Part shown: positions 38,701-49,088 of the stretch, piece after piece
Numbering within the stretch: the first letter of the stretch is position 1
Layout of the letters: every line of letters begins with the position of its first letter
NCBI RefSeq assembly: GCF_017876795.1
Contig: NZ_JAGIOR010000001.1
Location: 777,501 to 841,500 of the forward strand
Direction: 5' to 3'
DNA length: 64,000 bases
Source of the DNA: Rhizobium leguminosarum
Lineage (GTDB): Bacteria > Pseudomonadota > Alphaproteobacteria > Rhizobiales > Rhizobiaceae
Program-made: the position numbers and the translations under genes
The notes under the pieces: generated by a model
Seen by the model: the letters and a program-made list of their open reading frames with translations, nothing else
What the model was told of the DNA's origin: nothing
Database searches by the model: none

Positions 38701-38740
38701 AACGCATTAAACGAACACACACGAAATCAGGATCTGAACA

Positions 38741-40009
<1,269 letters not shown>

Positions 40010-40020
40010 GGGAGCTTTCC

Positions 40021-40770
40021 ATGCGGAACCGGATCATACGAGCGGCGCGCCTTCTTCTCTGCGCTGCCGCCGCGCATGTCCCGGTCTCCGCATCAGCGGC
40101 CGGCTTAGATATCAGCAAGGCAAGCAGCAATTTCCAGCTGGTGGTGCTCAGCGACGCCGAACTCTCCGGCCGATCGATCGGCGTGATCCATATGGGCAAT
40201 GTCGAGCTGACCTCGGGGCGCATCGTTGCGGCCGATCCGCTCGCCCAGCCCGATCGTCCGGCGCTGACAAGAACGGTTGCGCCGGGCGAATATCCGGTGA
40301 CGCTCTATCAGGCCTTCGGACGCATCGCGGCCGCCAGCATGCGGTTTGCCGAGGGCAAGCCGGATCATTGGGAGCTTGCGGTCCTGCCCGGGCAGGACGT
40401 AGCGACGCTGAAGGACGACGAGATCTTCGGCTATCCCGTCGATGCCGGCCTCGGCTGCTACATGGATGCCGAGACGCTTGGTCTGATCGGAGAACGTGAA
40501 GCGCAGGTGCAGGCGCAAAAGCCTGACGCCGACATCAATTATTACGACGACGTGCTGGCCTCGGACCTCGACGCCAACAAGGGCAGCTACGCGCTGCACC
40601 GGCCGGTCGCCGGCAAGAAGGGCAATGTCGCCGTGTTCTGGAGCGGTTGGGGCGACGGCTTCTATCCGGTCTTTTGGGGACTCGATAGCGATGGCCGCGC
40701 GCTGGTGCTGCTGACCGATTTCAGCGTTGTCGAGAATGCCGACGGGCGGAAGGAGCCGAAGCTGCAATGA
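40021..40770 (+). CDS. Secreted DUF4241 protein
   Basis: The 249-residue protein starts with a signal peptide of about 26 residues (AAAAHVPVSASA). The mature part matches DUF4241: VYFGRIAAASMRF-type strand, ELAVLPGQDVATLKDDEIFGYPVDAGLGCYMD and the C-terminal hallmark FWSGWGDGFYPVFWGLD. DUF4241 proteins appear in many bacteria, some beside polymorphic toxins, but no toxin is seen here. The function is unknown. It starts 11 bases after sucB, so it is read from the same mRNA, and its stop overlaps the next start. Confidence 0.8.
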   Translation: MRNRIIRAARLLLCAAAAHVPVSASAAGLDISKASSNFQLVVLSDAELSGRSIGVIHMGNVELTSGRIVAADPLAQPDRPALTRTVAPGEYPVTLYQAFGRIAAASMRFAEGKPDHWELAVLPGQDVATLKDDEIFGYPVDAGLGCYMDAETLGLIGEREAQVQAQKPDADINYYDDVLASDLDANKGSYALHRPVAGKKGNVAVFWSGWGDGFYPVFWGLDSDGRALVLLTDFSVVENADGRKEPKLQ

Positions 40771-41297
40771 GCGGGGGGATCGGGATCACGGCGAAACGGC
40801 AAGGCGTGGCTGCGATCGCAGCCGCCGCGTTTATCGCCGTTCCGGTATCGACGCTCAGTGCCGCCTGCAAGCAGGAACAGGCCATTTACGTCGATCGCGA
40901 CGGGGCATACGAGTTGCGCTTTGCCCCGCTGAATTCACAGTCGGCTGCGGCGAGCAACCAGTTCAAGGTCAGTGCCCTCAAGACGTCCGTGGTGATGGAA
41001 GGCTATGTCATGCCGTCGGAAGATCCGGTGCGCGCCATCGGCATCTTGATGTTCAATTGCCCCGAGGGTGACGCGACCGGCGCCGATCTCGATGCCTGCA
41101 CCGTCTGGCAAGGCGCCGTCTATGGCATGGATGCCAACGGCGAGATGGACAATCTGCAGCCGGAAGGTGCCGCAGCGGCCGAAAAGCTCGTGTTCCCCGG
41201 CCTCGGTCCCGCCATCCGCCAATCCAGCGCCTGGGGCGAGGGCAAGGCTACCGTGGCGCCCTGGGACGTTCTGACATTCAAGGAGTGCGCGATATGA
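40767..41297 (+). CDS. Secreted hypothetical protein downstream of the DUF4241 gene
   Basis: A 176-residue protein with an N-terminal signal peptide (about residues 1-32, ending STLSA). The mature part has four Cys (in AACKQEQ, FNCPEG, DACTVW, FKECAI) that could form two disulfides. I do not recognise a family. It overlaps the DUF4241 gene and the following SDR gene, each by an ATGA, so the three are translated together. The pairing of two secreted proteins suggests they act together in the periplasm; this is inference only. Confidence 0.78.
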   Translation: MSGGIGITAKRQGVAAIAAAAFIAVPVSTLSAACKQEQAIYVDRDGAYELRFAPLNSQSAAASNQFKVSALKTSVVMEGYVMPSEDPVRAIGILMFNCPEGDATGADLDACTVWQGAVYGMDANGEMDNLQPEGAAAAEKLVFPGLGPAIRQSSAWGEGKATVAPWDVLTFKECAI

Positions 41298-42046
41298 GCG
41301 ATGCACGGGTTGTTCTCGTGACCGGCGGAAGCCGGGGCATCGGCGCGGCCGTCTCGCGGCTCGCAGCGCGCCAGGGCTGGCGTGTTGCGGTGAACTACGC
41401 TTCCAACCGCAAAGCTGCGGATGCCGTCGTTGCGGCGATTGCCGAAGGCGGCGGCGAGGCCGTGGCGATTGCGGGCGATGTCGGCAGGGCTGCGGATATC
41501 GTTGCGATGTTTGCAGCGGTCGATCGGCATTTCGGCCGGCTCGACGGGCTCGTCAACAATGCCGGCGTCGTCGACTATCCGCAGCGCGTCGATGAGATGG
41601 CGGCGGAGCGGATCGAACGTATGATGCGCATCAATGTGACCGGTTCCATGCTCTGCGCCGCAGAGGCCGTGCGCCGCATGTCGAGCCGGCATGGTGGCCA
41701 GGGCGGCGCGATCGTCAACGTCTCCTCGATGGCGGCGATCCTCGGTTCGCCGACGCAATATGTCGACTATGCCGCCTCGAAAGGTGCGATCGACACGTTC
41801 ACGGTGGGGCTTTCGCGCGAGGTCGCCACCGAGGGCATCCGCGTGAACGCCATCAGGCCCGGCGTCATTGAAACCGACCTCCATGCATCCGGCGGGCTGC
41901 CGGACCGGGCCCGCGAAATGGCGCCATCGATCCCGATGCAGCGCAGCGGCACGCCCGAGGAGGTGGCGGATGCGATCCTCTATCTTCTTTCCCCTTCGGC
42001 TTCCTATATAACCGGCGCGATCCTTAACGTGAGCGGCGGCCGCTAA
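41294..42046 (+). CDS. SDR-family oxidoreductase
   Basis: A 250-residue classical short-chain dehydrogenase/reductase. TGGSRGIGAAV at residues 11-21 binds the nucleotide, the NNAGV motif is near 88, the catalytic Ser is in VNVSSMAAI, and Tyr-x3-Lys is YAASK near 159-163. The Arg/Lys-rich end of strand 2 (NYASNRKAA) suggests NADP(H) (inference). Substrate unknown. The start at 41294 has AGGAG 8 bases upstream and overlaps the previous stop as ATGA. It lies between the secreted proteins and the LysE exporter in the sucB-lpdA interval. Confidence 0.92.
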   Translation: MSDARVVLVTGGSRGIGAAVSRLAARQGWRVAVNYASNRKAADAVVAAIAEGGGEAVAIAGDVGRAADIVAMFAAVDRHFGRLDGLVNNAGVVDYPQRVDEMAAERIERMMRINVTGSMLCAAEAVRRMSSRHGGQGGAIVNVSSMAAILGSPTQYVDYAASKGAIDTFTVGLSREVATEGIRVNAIRPGVIETDLHASGGLPDRAREMAPSIPMQRSGTPEEVADAILYLLSPSASYITGAILNVSGGR

Positions 42047-42065
42047 AAGACAGGGCGAAAACAGC

Positions 42066-42704
42066 ATGCCTTACATCTTCGAATTCCTCGGCCTTATGGC
42101 CGTCTTCTCGATCTTCATCGTCGTGCCGGGGGCCGATTTCGCCGTCATTTTGCGCCAGAGCATCGTCCATGGGCGGCGCGCCGCCATCATGACCGGGCTC
42201 GGCATGGGCTTCTCGCTGCTCTTTCATATCAGCTACACGATCCTTGGCCTCGGCCTGATCGTCTCGAAATCGCTGATGCTGTTTGCGGTCATCAAATGGG
42301 CAGGCGTCGCCTACCTGGTCTATCTCGGCATCAAGTCGTTCCGCGACCCCGGCTTCAAAGTCCAGGACATCGAGGTGACCGCCGAGGATGGCAAGCCGGT
42401 CTCGATGCTGAAATGCCTCGGCATGGGTTTCATCACCAATGCGCTGAACCCGAAGCCGGTGCTGTTCTTCCTGTCGCTGTTTTCGACGCTCGTGCATCAC
42501 GACACGCCGGCGCTGATCCAGTTCTCCTACGGCATCGGCATGGCGACGGCGCTGATCGCCTGGTTTGCCGGCGTCTCCTACTTCTTCACGGTCAAGACGA
42601 TCCGTGACCGCTTCATTGCCAGCGGCAAATGGTTCAACCGCATCACCGGAGCGGCGCTCGTCGGCTTCGGCTTCCGCCTCGCGCTGTCGCGCGCGGCCGA
42701 CTAA
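42066..42704 (+). CDS. LysE/RhtB-family exporter
   Basis: A 212-residue inner-membrane protein with about six hydrophobic segments. The LysE signature is VPGADFAVILRQSIVHGRRAAIMTGLGMG near residues 21-49, followed by ITNALNPKPVLFFLSLF near 121-137. It exports amino acids or related compounds; the substrate is unknown. It lies 19 bases after the SDR gene and 26 bases before lpdA. A second LysE member is at 6131. Confidence 0.92.
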   Translation: MPYIFEFLGLMAVFSIFIVVPGADFAVILRQSIVHGRRAAIMTGLGMGFSLLFHISYTILGLGLIVSKSLMLFAVIKWAGVAYLVYLGIKSFRDPGFKVQDIEVTAEDGKPVSMLKCLGMGFITNALNPKPVLFFLSLFSTLVHHDTPALIQFSYGIGMATALIAWFAGVSYFFTVKTIRDRFIASGKWFNRITGAALVGFGFRLALSRAAD

Positions 42705-42730
42705 ACGAAAAATCCAAAGGGAAAGAAGCA

Positions 42731-44137
42731 ATGTCCTACGATGTGATCATTATCGGCACCGGCCCGGGCGGCTATGTCTGCGCCGTCAAAGCAGCCCAGC
42801 TCGGCCTCAAGGTCGCCGTCGTCGAAAAGCGCGCGACCTATGGCGGCACCTGCCTGAACGTCGGCTGCATTCCGTCGAAGGCGCTGCTGCATGCCTCCGA
42901 AATGTTCCATCAGGCCGGCCACGGCATGAGCGCTCTCGGGATCGACGTCCCGGCGCCGACGCTCAACCTCGGCAATATGATGGCCCACAAGGACGCCACG
43001 GTGAAGTCGAATGTCGACGGCGTCGCCTTCCTCTTCAAAAAGAACAAGATCGATGCCTTCCAGGGCAGCGGCAAGATCGTCTCGGCCGGCAAGGTTGCCG
43101 TCGTAGCCGACGACGGCAAGGTGCAGGAGATCGAGGGCAAGAACATCGTTATCGCCACCGGCTCCGACGTCGCCGGCATTCCCGGTGTGCAGGTCGAGAT
43201 CGATGAGAAGTCCATCATCTCGTCCACCGGCGGCATCGCGCTGGAAAAGGTGCCGGAAACGCTTATCGTTGTCGGCGGCGGCGTCATCGGTCTCGAGCTC
43301 GGCTCGGTCTGGTCGCGGCTCGGCGCTAAGGTCACCGTCGTCGAATATCTCGACACCATCCTCGGCGGCATGGACGGCGAAGTTTCCAAACAGTTCCAGC
43401 GCATGCTCGCCAAGCAGGGCATCGATTTCCATCTCGGCGCCAAGGTCACCGGCGTCGAAAAAGGCGACAAGGGCGCCAAGGTCACATTCGAGCCGGTCAA
43501 GGGCGGTGACAAGGTGACGCTCGATGCCGACGTGGTGCTGATCTCCACCGGCCGCAAGCCCTATACAGCGGGTCTCGGCCTGGAAGAGGTCGGTGTTGCG
43601 CTCGACAATCGCGGCCGTGTCGAGATCGACGGTCACTTCAAGACCAATGTCGCCGGCATCTATGCGATCGGCGATGTGGTCAAGGGTCCGATGCTGGCGC
43701 ATAAGGCGGAAGACGAGGGCGTGGCGCTCGCCGAAATCCTCGCCGGCCAGCATGGCCACGTCAACTATGATGTGGTCCCGAGCGTCGTCTATACCCAGCC
43801 GGAGATTGCTTCGGTCGGCAAGACCGAGGAAGAGCTGAAAGCCGCGGGCATCGCCTACAAGGTCGGCAAATTCCCGTTCACGGCCAATGGCCGCGCCCGC
43901 GCAATGCTGGCGACCGACGGTTTCGTCAAGATCCTTGCCGACAAGGAAACCGACCGGGTGCTCGGCGGCCATATCGTCGGCTTCGGCGCCGGCGAGATGA
44001 TCCACGAGATCGCCGTGCTGATGGAGTTCGGCGGTTCGTCGGAAGATCTCGGCCGTACCTGCCACGCGCATCCGACCATGTCGGAAGCCGTGAAGGAGGC
44101 TGCGCTTGCGACCTTCTTCAAGCCGATCCATATGTAA
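42731..44137 (+). CDS. lpdA: Dihydrolipoyl dehydrogenase (E3)
   Basis: LpdA reoxidises the dihydrolipoyl groups of SucB (and possibly of other 2-oxoacid complexes) and makes NADH. In the 468-residue protein the FAD site is IIIGTGPGGYVCAV, the redox disulfide is CLNVGC in the GGTCLNVGCIPSKAL block near residues 41-46, the NAD site is VVGGGVIGLELGSV, and the His-Glu catalytic pair is in CHAHPTMSEA near 445. ATG at 42731 has AAAGGGAAAG upstream. A terminator follows, ending the long suc operon. Confidence 0.98.
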   Translation: MSYDVIIIGTGPGGYVCAVKAAQLGLKVAVVEKRATYGGTCLNVGCIPSKALLHASEMFHQAGHGMSALGIDVPAPTLNLGNMMAHKDATVKSNVDGVAFLFKKNKIDAFQGSGKIVSAGKVAVVADDGKVQEIEGKNIVIATGSDVAGIPGVQVEIDEKSIISSTGGIALEKVPETLIVVGGGVIGLELGSVWSRLGAKVTVVEYLDTILGGMDGEVSKQFQRMLAKQGIDFHLGAKVTGVEKGDKGAKVTFEPVKGGDKVTLDADVVLISTGRKPYTAGLGLEEVGVALDNRGRVEIDGHFKTNVAGIYAIGDVVKGPMLAHKAEDEGVALAEILAGQHGHVNYDVVPSVVYTQPEIASVGKTEEELKAAGIAYKVGKFPFTANGRARAMLATDGFVKILADKETDRVLGGHIVGFGAGEMIHEIAVLMEFGGSSEDLGRTCHAHPTMSEAVKEAALATFFKPIHM

Positions 44138-44161
44138 TCTTATATATTCGTCACAAAGCAG

Positions 44162-44197
44162 ACAGCCGCTTGCCGGAAGGCAGGCGGCTGTTTTAGA
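44162..44197 (+). terminator. Rho-independent terminator of lpdA
   Basis: Twenty-five bases after the lpdA stop, ACAGCCGCTTGCC pairs with GGCAGGCGGCTGT over 13 bp with one G-T wobble and a 4-base loop, and runs into TTTTAGAC. It ends the TCA operon and separates it from the convergent enolase-superfamily gene. Confidence 0.85.
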
Positions 44198-44325
44198 CTA
44201 AACCTTCAGCGCTTTCGACGCGGTGCGCAGGCGGCATTGAACCGCCATTCCCTGTTTACAGGTCGATACCACTTATTTCGACTACTACCTGGCGCCCGAC
44301 AAGATGGGCACGGCAGGTGGAGGGT

Positions 44326-45525
44326 TCAGTCGAAAAAGCCCGCATCCTCTTCCCTGAGATATCTCCTGGCCCCTTCAGCGTCGATATCGAGGCCCAGCCC
44401 CGGCGCTTCCAGCAGGTCCACCATGCTGTCCTTCACGATCTGCGGCGGCAAGCCGATTACAAGATCCTCCCACCAGGGGTCGGAGGCGCTCGGATATTCG
44501 AACGCGATGTAATTTGCCGGTAACGTGGCGCAGACATTGATCAACGCGCCGAGGCCCAGCAGGCCGTTAGCGGTGCCGTGCGGTGCCATCAGGATCGAGT
44601 GCATGTAGGCGTGCTCGGCGACCCATTTGAGCTCGGCAATGCCGCCAACGTCGGCCGGATCGGGGCCGATGACGCGTACCGCCTGCGTCTCGATCAGTTC
44701 CTTGAAATTGTGCCGCAGGTAGATCTGCTCACCAGTGTGGATTGGCGTCGAGGTGGAGGTGGTCAGTTCCCGGTAGGCCTGCGGATTGACCCACGGCACG
44801 TAGTCGCCAGTCAGCATGTCCTCGAGCCACATCAAATTGTACTTCTCGACCGCGCGAGCGAACTTAATTGCATCGGGCAGCATCCAACCCGGGCCGCAGT
44901 CGAGCGCCAGGCTGACTTTGTCGCCCAGCACTTCCTTCATCGCGATCACGCAGTCGAGCATGTGATTGAAACCGCGCTCGCTGATCACGCCCTGATCCAT
45001 GGCGCCGTGATAGACGGCCTTCTTCTGCGTCACGCCGTAGTGGAAGCCCTCGATGGTGTCCTTCATGTTGGAGTGGAACGAGATTCCTTGCTTGATCATG
45101 AAGAAGTTCTGCGGCTGCTCCATCATCCATTTGACGTCAGCGGCGTAATCCTCCGGCCGGTCGCCCGTGCGTTTCTGGCGAATCGAGCCGTTGTAGACGC
45201 GCACCTTGTCCCGCACCTTGCCGCCGAGCAATTTATAGGCGGGCACACCCGCGGCCTTGCCAGCAATATCCCACAGCGCATGCTCGATAGCGCTCACCGC
45301 CGCGCCGTACGGCTTGAAAGAGCCGCGTTGGCGGATCTTCAGCATGACTCTCTCGACGTCGGTCGGGTCCTCGCCGACCAGCGCCTCGCGGAAATGCAGC
45401 ACCCAGGGCTTGAGGTAGGATTTGGTGAATTCGACTTCGCCCAAGCCGTAGAGGCCCTCGTCCGTAACGATGCGGACGATCGGGTGTTTGCCGATAACGG
45501 CGCAGCGGAGATCAGTGATCTTCAT
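44326..45525 (-). CDS. Enolase-superfamily enzyme 1 (mandelate racemase / sugar-acid dehydratase group)
   Basis: A 399-residue protein of the MR/MLE branch. The metal ligands appear as D in LALDCGPG, E in WLEDM and E in TGEQIY, and an Asp-His pair for proton transfer is suggested by IGPDPADVGG and MAPHGTANG. The N-terminal capping domain has the VTDEGLYGLGE strand-turn. The likely reaction is dehydration or racemisation of an acid sugar. The start at 45525 has AAGGATC upstream; a longer N-terminus would be unrelated to the family. It is the last gene of the minus-strand arm (GntR - three enolase-type genes). Confidence 0.88.
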   Translation of the reverse strand: MKITDLRCAVIGKHPIVRIVTDEGLYGLGEVEFTKSYLKPWVLHFREALVGEDPTDVERVMLKIRQRGSFKPYGAAVSAIEHALWDIAGKAAGVPAYKLLGGKVRDKVRVYNGSIRQKRTGDRPEDYAADVKWMMEQPQNFFMIKQGISFHSNMKDTIEGFHYGVTQKKAVYHGAMDQGVISERGFNHMLDCVIAMKEVLGDKVSLALDCGPGWMLPDAIKFARAVEKYNLMWLEDMLTGDYVPWVNPQAYRELTTSTSTPIHTGEQIYLRHNFKELIETQAVRVIGPDPADVGGIAELKWVAEHAYMHSILMAPHGTANGLLGLGALINVCATLPANYIAFEYPSASDPWWEDLVIGLPPQIVKDSMVDLLEAPGLGLDIDAEGARRYLREEDAGFFD

Positions 45526-45541
45526 CTTTGATCCTTTCGCC

Positions 45542-46903
45542 TCAGCTCCAGGTGCGATCCCAGGAATACTCATCGTCCCAGTGATCCGTAGGCTGCCAAA
45601 TGCCGGTGACACCCGGCTGCAGATGCTGCGAGATCACCTCGTCGACGACGTCGTCAATCCCCAGGCCCGGCTTGTCCGAAACAGTGACGAAGCCGTTCTT
45701 CACCAGCGGCTTGGGAAGCCCCGTGACGATATCGTCCCACCAGTCGACATCGGCGGAATGGTATTCGAGCGCCATGAAATTTTCGGTCGCGGTCGCGACA
45801 TGTGCCGCGGCCATTGCGGCGATGGGACTTTCTGCCATGTGGATGGCCATGGCGACACCCTGATCCTGCGCCATGTCGCCGATCTTCTTGGTCTCGAGGA
45901 TGCCCCCACTGGTGAGCAGGTCCGGGTGGATGACGGAGACGCCGCCGCTGTTGAGCAGAGGCTCGAAGCCTTCCTTGAGGTATATGTCCTCGCCAGTGCA
46001 GATCGGCACCGTGGTGGCGTCCTGCAGTTGTCGGTATTGCTCGGTATACTGCCATGGGATCACATCCTCGAGCCAGGCCGGCACATATTTTTCAATTCGC
46101 CGGGCAAGGCGAATGCCGTTCTGCATCGAGATATGGCCGATATGGTCGATCGCGAGCGGCACATCCATGCCGATGACCTCACGAACCTCGGCGATGTATT
46201 GCTCAAGCAGGTCGAGGCCCTTGTCGGAAAAGTGCAGGCCGGTAAACGGGTGCTGGACGTTATGCAAATCGTACGCAGCGTTGCGGACACGCCGCTCTTC
46301 AATGGTCTTCAGCGGCCCGCGATTGGGAGGATCGCGGTATCCTTCCAGTGAGCCGGCGGGAAACACGACGGCTCCGGGCACATCCGCGATCTGCATCAGT
46401 CCCAGATCCATCTTGAGGAAGGTGAAGCCGAGCTCCATGCGCTGCTTGAGGCGCTTGCCGGTCTCGGTGCCGCTCGGCACGGTGGCGTCGGTATCGCAGT
46501 AGACGCGCACTTTCTCCCGAAAACGGCCGCCGAGCATCTGGTAGATGGGGACGCCATAGGCCTTGCCGGCAAGATCCCACAACGCGATTTCAACCGCCGA
46601 TACGCCGCCGCCTTGCCGGCCGTGCCCGCCGAACTGCTTGATCCGGCGAAACAGTCGATCGATGTTGCAAGGGTTCTCGCCCAGCAACCGGCTCTTCAGC
46701 ATCAGCGCGTAGGTGGCGCTGGCGCCGTCGCGCACCTCGCCAAGCCCGACGATGCCCTGGTTGGTGTAAATCTTAAGCAGCACTGAGGTGAATGGCGCCC
46801 CGACAATTTCGGCTACCCGCATGTCGGTGATGCGAAGGTCGGACGGCTTGGAATGCGCGTTCACCCGATTGAGCGCCTCGTCGGCTCCATCTGCCTCTGG
46901 CAT
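45542..46903 (-). CDS. Enolase-superfamily enzyme 2
   Basis: A 453-residue MR/MLE-branch protein, longer than its neighbours because of an insert around residues 175-215 ([21 protein letters not shown]) and an extended C-terminus ending in WDRTWS. Metal ligands: D in LAIDHIGH, E in WLEDVIP and E in [17 protein letters not shown] and IHMAESP provide an Asp-His pair. The KMD in TFLKMDLG takes the place of the KxK motif. Substrate unknown. It lies 16 bases upstream of enzyme 1 and 51 bases downstream of enzyme 3 on the same strand, so all three are likely in one operon. Confidence 0.87.
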   Translation of the reverse strand: MPEADGADEALNRVNAHSKPSDLRITDMRVAEIVGAPFTSVLLKIYTNQGIVGLGEVRDGASATYALMLKSRLLGENPCNIDRLFRRIKQFGGHGRQGGGVSAVEIALWDLAGKAYGVPIYQMLGGRFREKVRVYCDTDATVPSGTETGKRLKQRMELGFTFLKMDLGLMQIADVPGAVVFPAGSLEGYRDPPNRGPLKTIEERRVRNAAYDLHNVQHPFTGLHFSDKGLDLLEQYIAEVREVIGMDVPLAIDHIGHISMQNGIRLARRIEKYVPAWLEDVIPWQYTEQYRQLQDATTVPICTGEDIYLKEGFEPLLNSGGVSVIHPDLLTSGGILETKKIGDMAQDQGVAMAIHMAESPIAAMAAAHVATATENFMALEYHSADVDWWDDIVTGLPKPLVKNGFVTVSDKPGLGIDDVVDEVISQHLQPGVTGIWQPTDHWDDEYSWDRTWS

Positions 46904-46954
46904 GATTTATCCTCGTTTTGGTCGGCTGGGCTCGTCGCCGCGCAAGCTGGGTTG

Positions 46955-48121
46955 CTAGTCCAGCTCTATTTCGTGGTTTTGAAGGTAGTCGCGGTTCATT
47001 TCGACGCCGAGACCGGGCTTGGGCGTAAGCTTGAGGCTGCCGTTCGAAACATCGAGTGGCCTGTCGATGAAGTGATCGTATTTGTCCAGGTTCCACTCTG
47101 ACGTTTCGAGTTTGTAGAAGTTAGGAACGGTCATCATCACCTGCGCTCCCGCAACCACGTTGATCGGCCCTGCGGCGTCATGCGGCGAGACCGGGATGTA
47201 GTAGGCTTCGCATAGGGCAGAAATTTTCTTGAGTTCGGTAATGCCGCCGGTCCAGGTGACATCAGGCATGATGTAGTCAGCGAGCTTGTTTTCGAGCACC
47301 GGCACGAAATCCCACTTCGTGTGGCCGCGCTCGCCCCACGAAATAGCGGCGCTGACCTTCTTACGAACCTGTTTGAGAGCGTTGAGGCTCTCCGGTGGAC
47401 AGGGCTCCTCGAACCAGTCGATCTGACCAGTCTCCTCGAGGCTCCGACAAAGGCGAATGGCGGTTGGAACGTCGAACCGGCCATGCGCATCGATGAGGAT
47501 GTCGACATCAGAGCCCGCCGTTTCGCGGATCAGAGCCGTGAGTTCGGCGGCTTCGCGTTCATCCTTGCGGGTCATGCTGCCATCGAGGTAGCCGTCCCGC
47601 TGTTCGCGAGGCTGTCCATCGGCGGTGCGGCCCTGGTGGGGGAATGGATCGAACTTGAGCGCAGTGTGGCCGGACCCGACGATGTCTCGAATTTCGCGGA
47701 CCACAGCCTCTTTGCTGGTAAACTTGGCTTGGTTGGGATGGGTGTAGAGCGCGATTTCATCGCGCACCGGTCCGCCCAACAGCTCGTAAATCGGCTTACC
47801 AAGAACTTTGCCTCGGATGTCCCAAAGGGCTATGTCGATGGCGCTCACGCATTCGACTGCGGCGCCGCGACTGCCCATGTAGGTGAAGCTGCGGAATATC
47901 TTGTGCCACAGATACTCAATACGCGCCGGGTCCTCGCCTGTCACAGCGGCACCGATCTGCCGCAGGATTGTGCAGAGGGCGCGATTGGCGAGCCTTGTCG
48001 TGGTGGTGATCTCTCCCCAGCCGCTCACCCCCTCGTCGGTCGTCACTTCGACGAACAGATACTCTCCCCAATAAGAAGCATCGGACTTGATCAGCCACGG
48101 CCGGACGCTGGTGATTTTCAT
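46955..48121 (-). CDS. Enolase-superfamily enzyme 3 (galactonate dehydratase-like group)
   Basis: The 388-residue protein has the active-site pattern of sugar-acid dehydratases: ILIDAHGRF (metal Asp and acid/base His), WFEEPCPPE (metal Glu), SWGERG (metal Glu), MPDVTWTGGI and VSPHDAAGP (second His). The N-terminal capping domain holds VTTDEGVSGWGE. The DAHGR and PHDAAGP motifs place it near D-galactonate/gluconate-type dehydratases rather than racemases (inference). ATG at 48121 gives the standard start MKITSVRPWLI. It follows the GntR regulator by 48 bases. Confidence 0.9.
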   Translation of the reverse strand: MKITSVRPWLIKSDASYWGEYLFVEVTTDEGVSGWGEITTTTRLANRALCTILRQIGAAVTGEDPARIEYLWHKIFRSFTYMGSRGAAVECVSAIDIALWDIRGKVLGKPIYELLGGPVRDEIALYTHPNQAKFTSKEAVVREIRDIVGSGHTALKFDPFPHQGRTADGQPREQRDGYLDGSMTRKDEREAAELTALIRETAGSDVDILIDAHGRFDVPTAIRLCRSLEETGQIDWFEEPCPPESLNALKQVRKKVSAAISWGERGHTKWDFVPVLENKLADYIMPDVTWTGGITELKKISALCEAYYIPVSPHDAAGPINVVAGAQVMMTVPNFYKLETSEWNLDKYDHFIDRPLDVSNGSLKLTPKPGLGVEMNRDYLQNHEIELD

Positions 48122-48169
48122 CTCAACTGCCTTTATCTGAAGTGGTCGGGATAACGATATTCGAGGCCT

Positions 48170-48880
48170 CTATCCTGCCCGAGCGGCGTTACGCGCACGC
48201 ATGTGTTCGAGGATGTGCCGGCCGGAGCCCTCGACATGGCGTGCAATGAGTTCGCCTGCCTCGTTCGCATTTCCCGCTTTTACATGCGCGATGAGCTCGC
48301 GATGCTCGCTAAGGATCGCGGCACGCCGGGCGAGCGTGAAGTTGAAACGCCGGCTCACGGCTCGAAGCACTTCGCGATGCTTCCACCAAAGCTCAGCGGC
48401 ATGGCGGTTGTAGTGCCTTTGGTACATTACGGTGTGAAAGGCGGTGTCCAGCTCGCTGTGCCTGAACGTGTCGGCGAAGTTGTTCTCTTCAATCAAGTCT
48501 TGGATGCGTTCGAGTTCAGCAATGTCCTCGACGGTGGCCATATTCACGAACCATCGCGTCAGTGCCGGCTCGATCAAGACTCCTATCTCGTAGATGTCCC
48601 GAACAAAATCCTGGTCTATAGGCCGGACGCGCGCTCCGCGGTTGGGAACGAGGGTGACAAAGCCCTCTCCGCGCAACAGTTGCAGAGCCTCGCGCACCGG
48701 GTTGGTCGATGTGCCGTGGCGCCGGGCGAGATCGGTGACCACAAGCCGTTCGTTGGCAGCGAGCCGCCCTTCAATGATGTCGTCCCTGATCAGTTGATAA
48801 AGCGAGGCGCCCTCGCTGGAGGCCCTGATAGCGTCGATCCCTTCGGGTGGCTGCGCTTTAAAATCGCTTGTTTCGGTCAA
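48170..48880 (-). CDS. GntR-family regulator with FCD domain
   Basis: A regulator of about 236 residues. The N-terminal winged helix contains VVTDLARRHGTSTNPVREALQLLRGEGFVTLVPNRGARV, with the recognition helix in the NPVREAL part, and the C-terminal FCD all-helical domain binds an acid ligand through conserved His/Arg (LIEPALTRWFV ... HSELDTAFH ... HRELIAHVKAGNA). FCD-GntR proteins usually repress sugar-acid genes until the ligand binds. No ATG is available; TTG at 48880 with GGGGA upstream is preferred (another in-frame TTG at 48892). It is the first gene of the minus-strand enolase arm and diverges from the ABC transporter. Confidence 0.87.
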   Translation of the reverse strand: MTETSDFKAQPPEGIDAIRASSEGASLYQLIRDDIIEGRLAANERLVVTDLARRHGTSTNPVREALQLLRGEGFVTLVPNRGARVRPIDQDFVRDIYEIGVLIEPALTRWFVNMATVEDIAELERIQDLIEENNFADTFRHSELDTAFHTVMYQRHYNRHAAELWWKHREVLRAVSRRFNFTLARRAAILSEHRELIAHVKAGNANEAGELIARHVEGSGRHILEHMRARNAARAG

Positions 48881-48892
48881 AGCTGTCCCCAA

Positions 48893-49075
48893 TCAATACA
48901 TACATTGCTTCGATATCACGCGAGGTTTATGTAAACAATGTACGATTTCTCCAGTTGACAGGCAATCTATGATCTGAAAACGTATGATCTGTCCAAAGAG
49001 ATACATTGGCCGAAAACGTCCCGCAGCCAATGAGCAAAGACCGCTCGCCTCGACGCGGAGCGGCATGGGGAGAAC
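48893..49075. promoter_or_regulatory. Divergent control region between the GntR gene and the ABC transporter
   Basis: The region holds an inverted repeat TACATTG (48901-48907) / CAATGTA (48936-48942), a TTGACA box (48955-48960) pointing toward the transporter genes, and a direct repeat TATGATCTG at 48968 and 48983, 15 bases apart. These could be GntR operator half-sites. No standard -10 lies 17 bases after TTGACA, so the promoter call is tentative. Confidence 0.6.
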
Positions 49076-49088
49076 CTGGAGGATACCT

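Noticed and set aside
44200..44325. A possible gene fragment between the lpdA terminator and enolase-type gene 1
   Set aside because: A short frame (TTYFDYYLAPDKMG) is readable but it is too short and matches no family I recognise.
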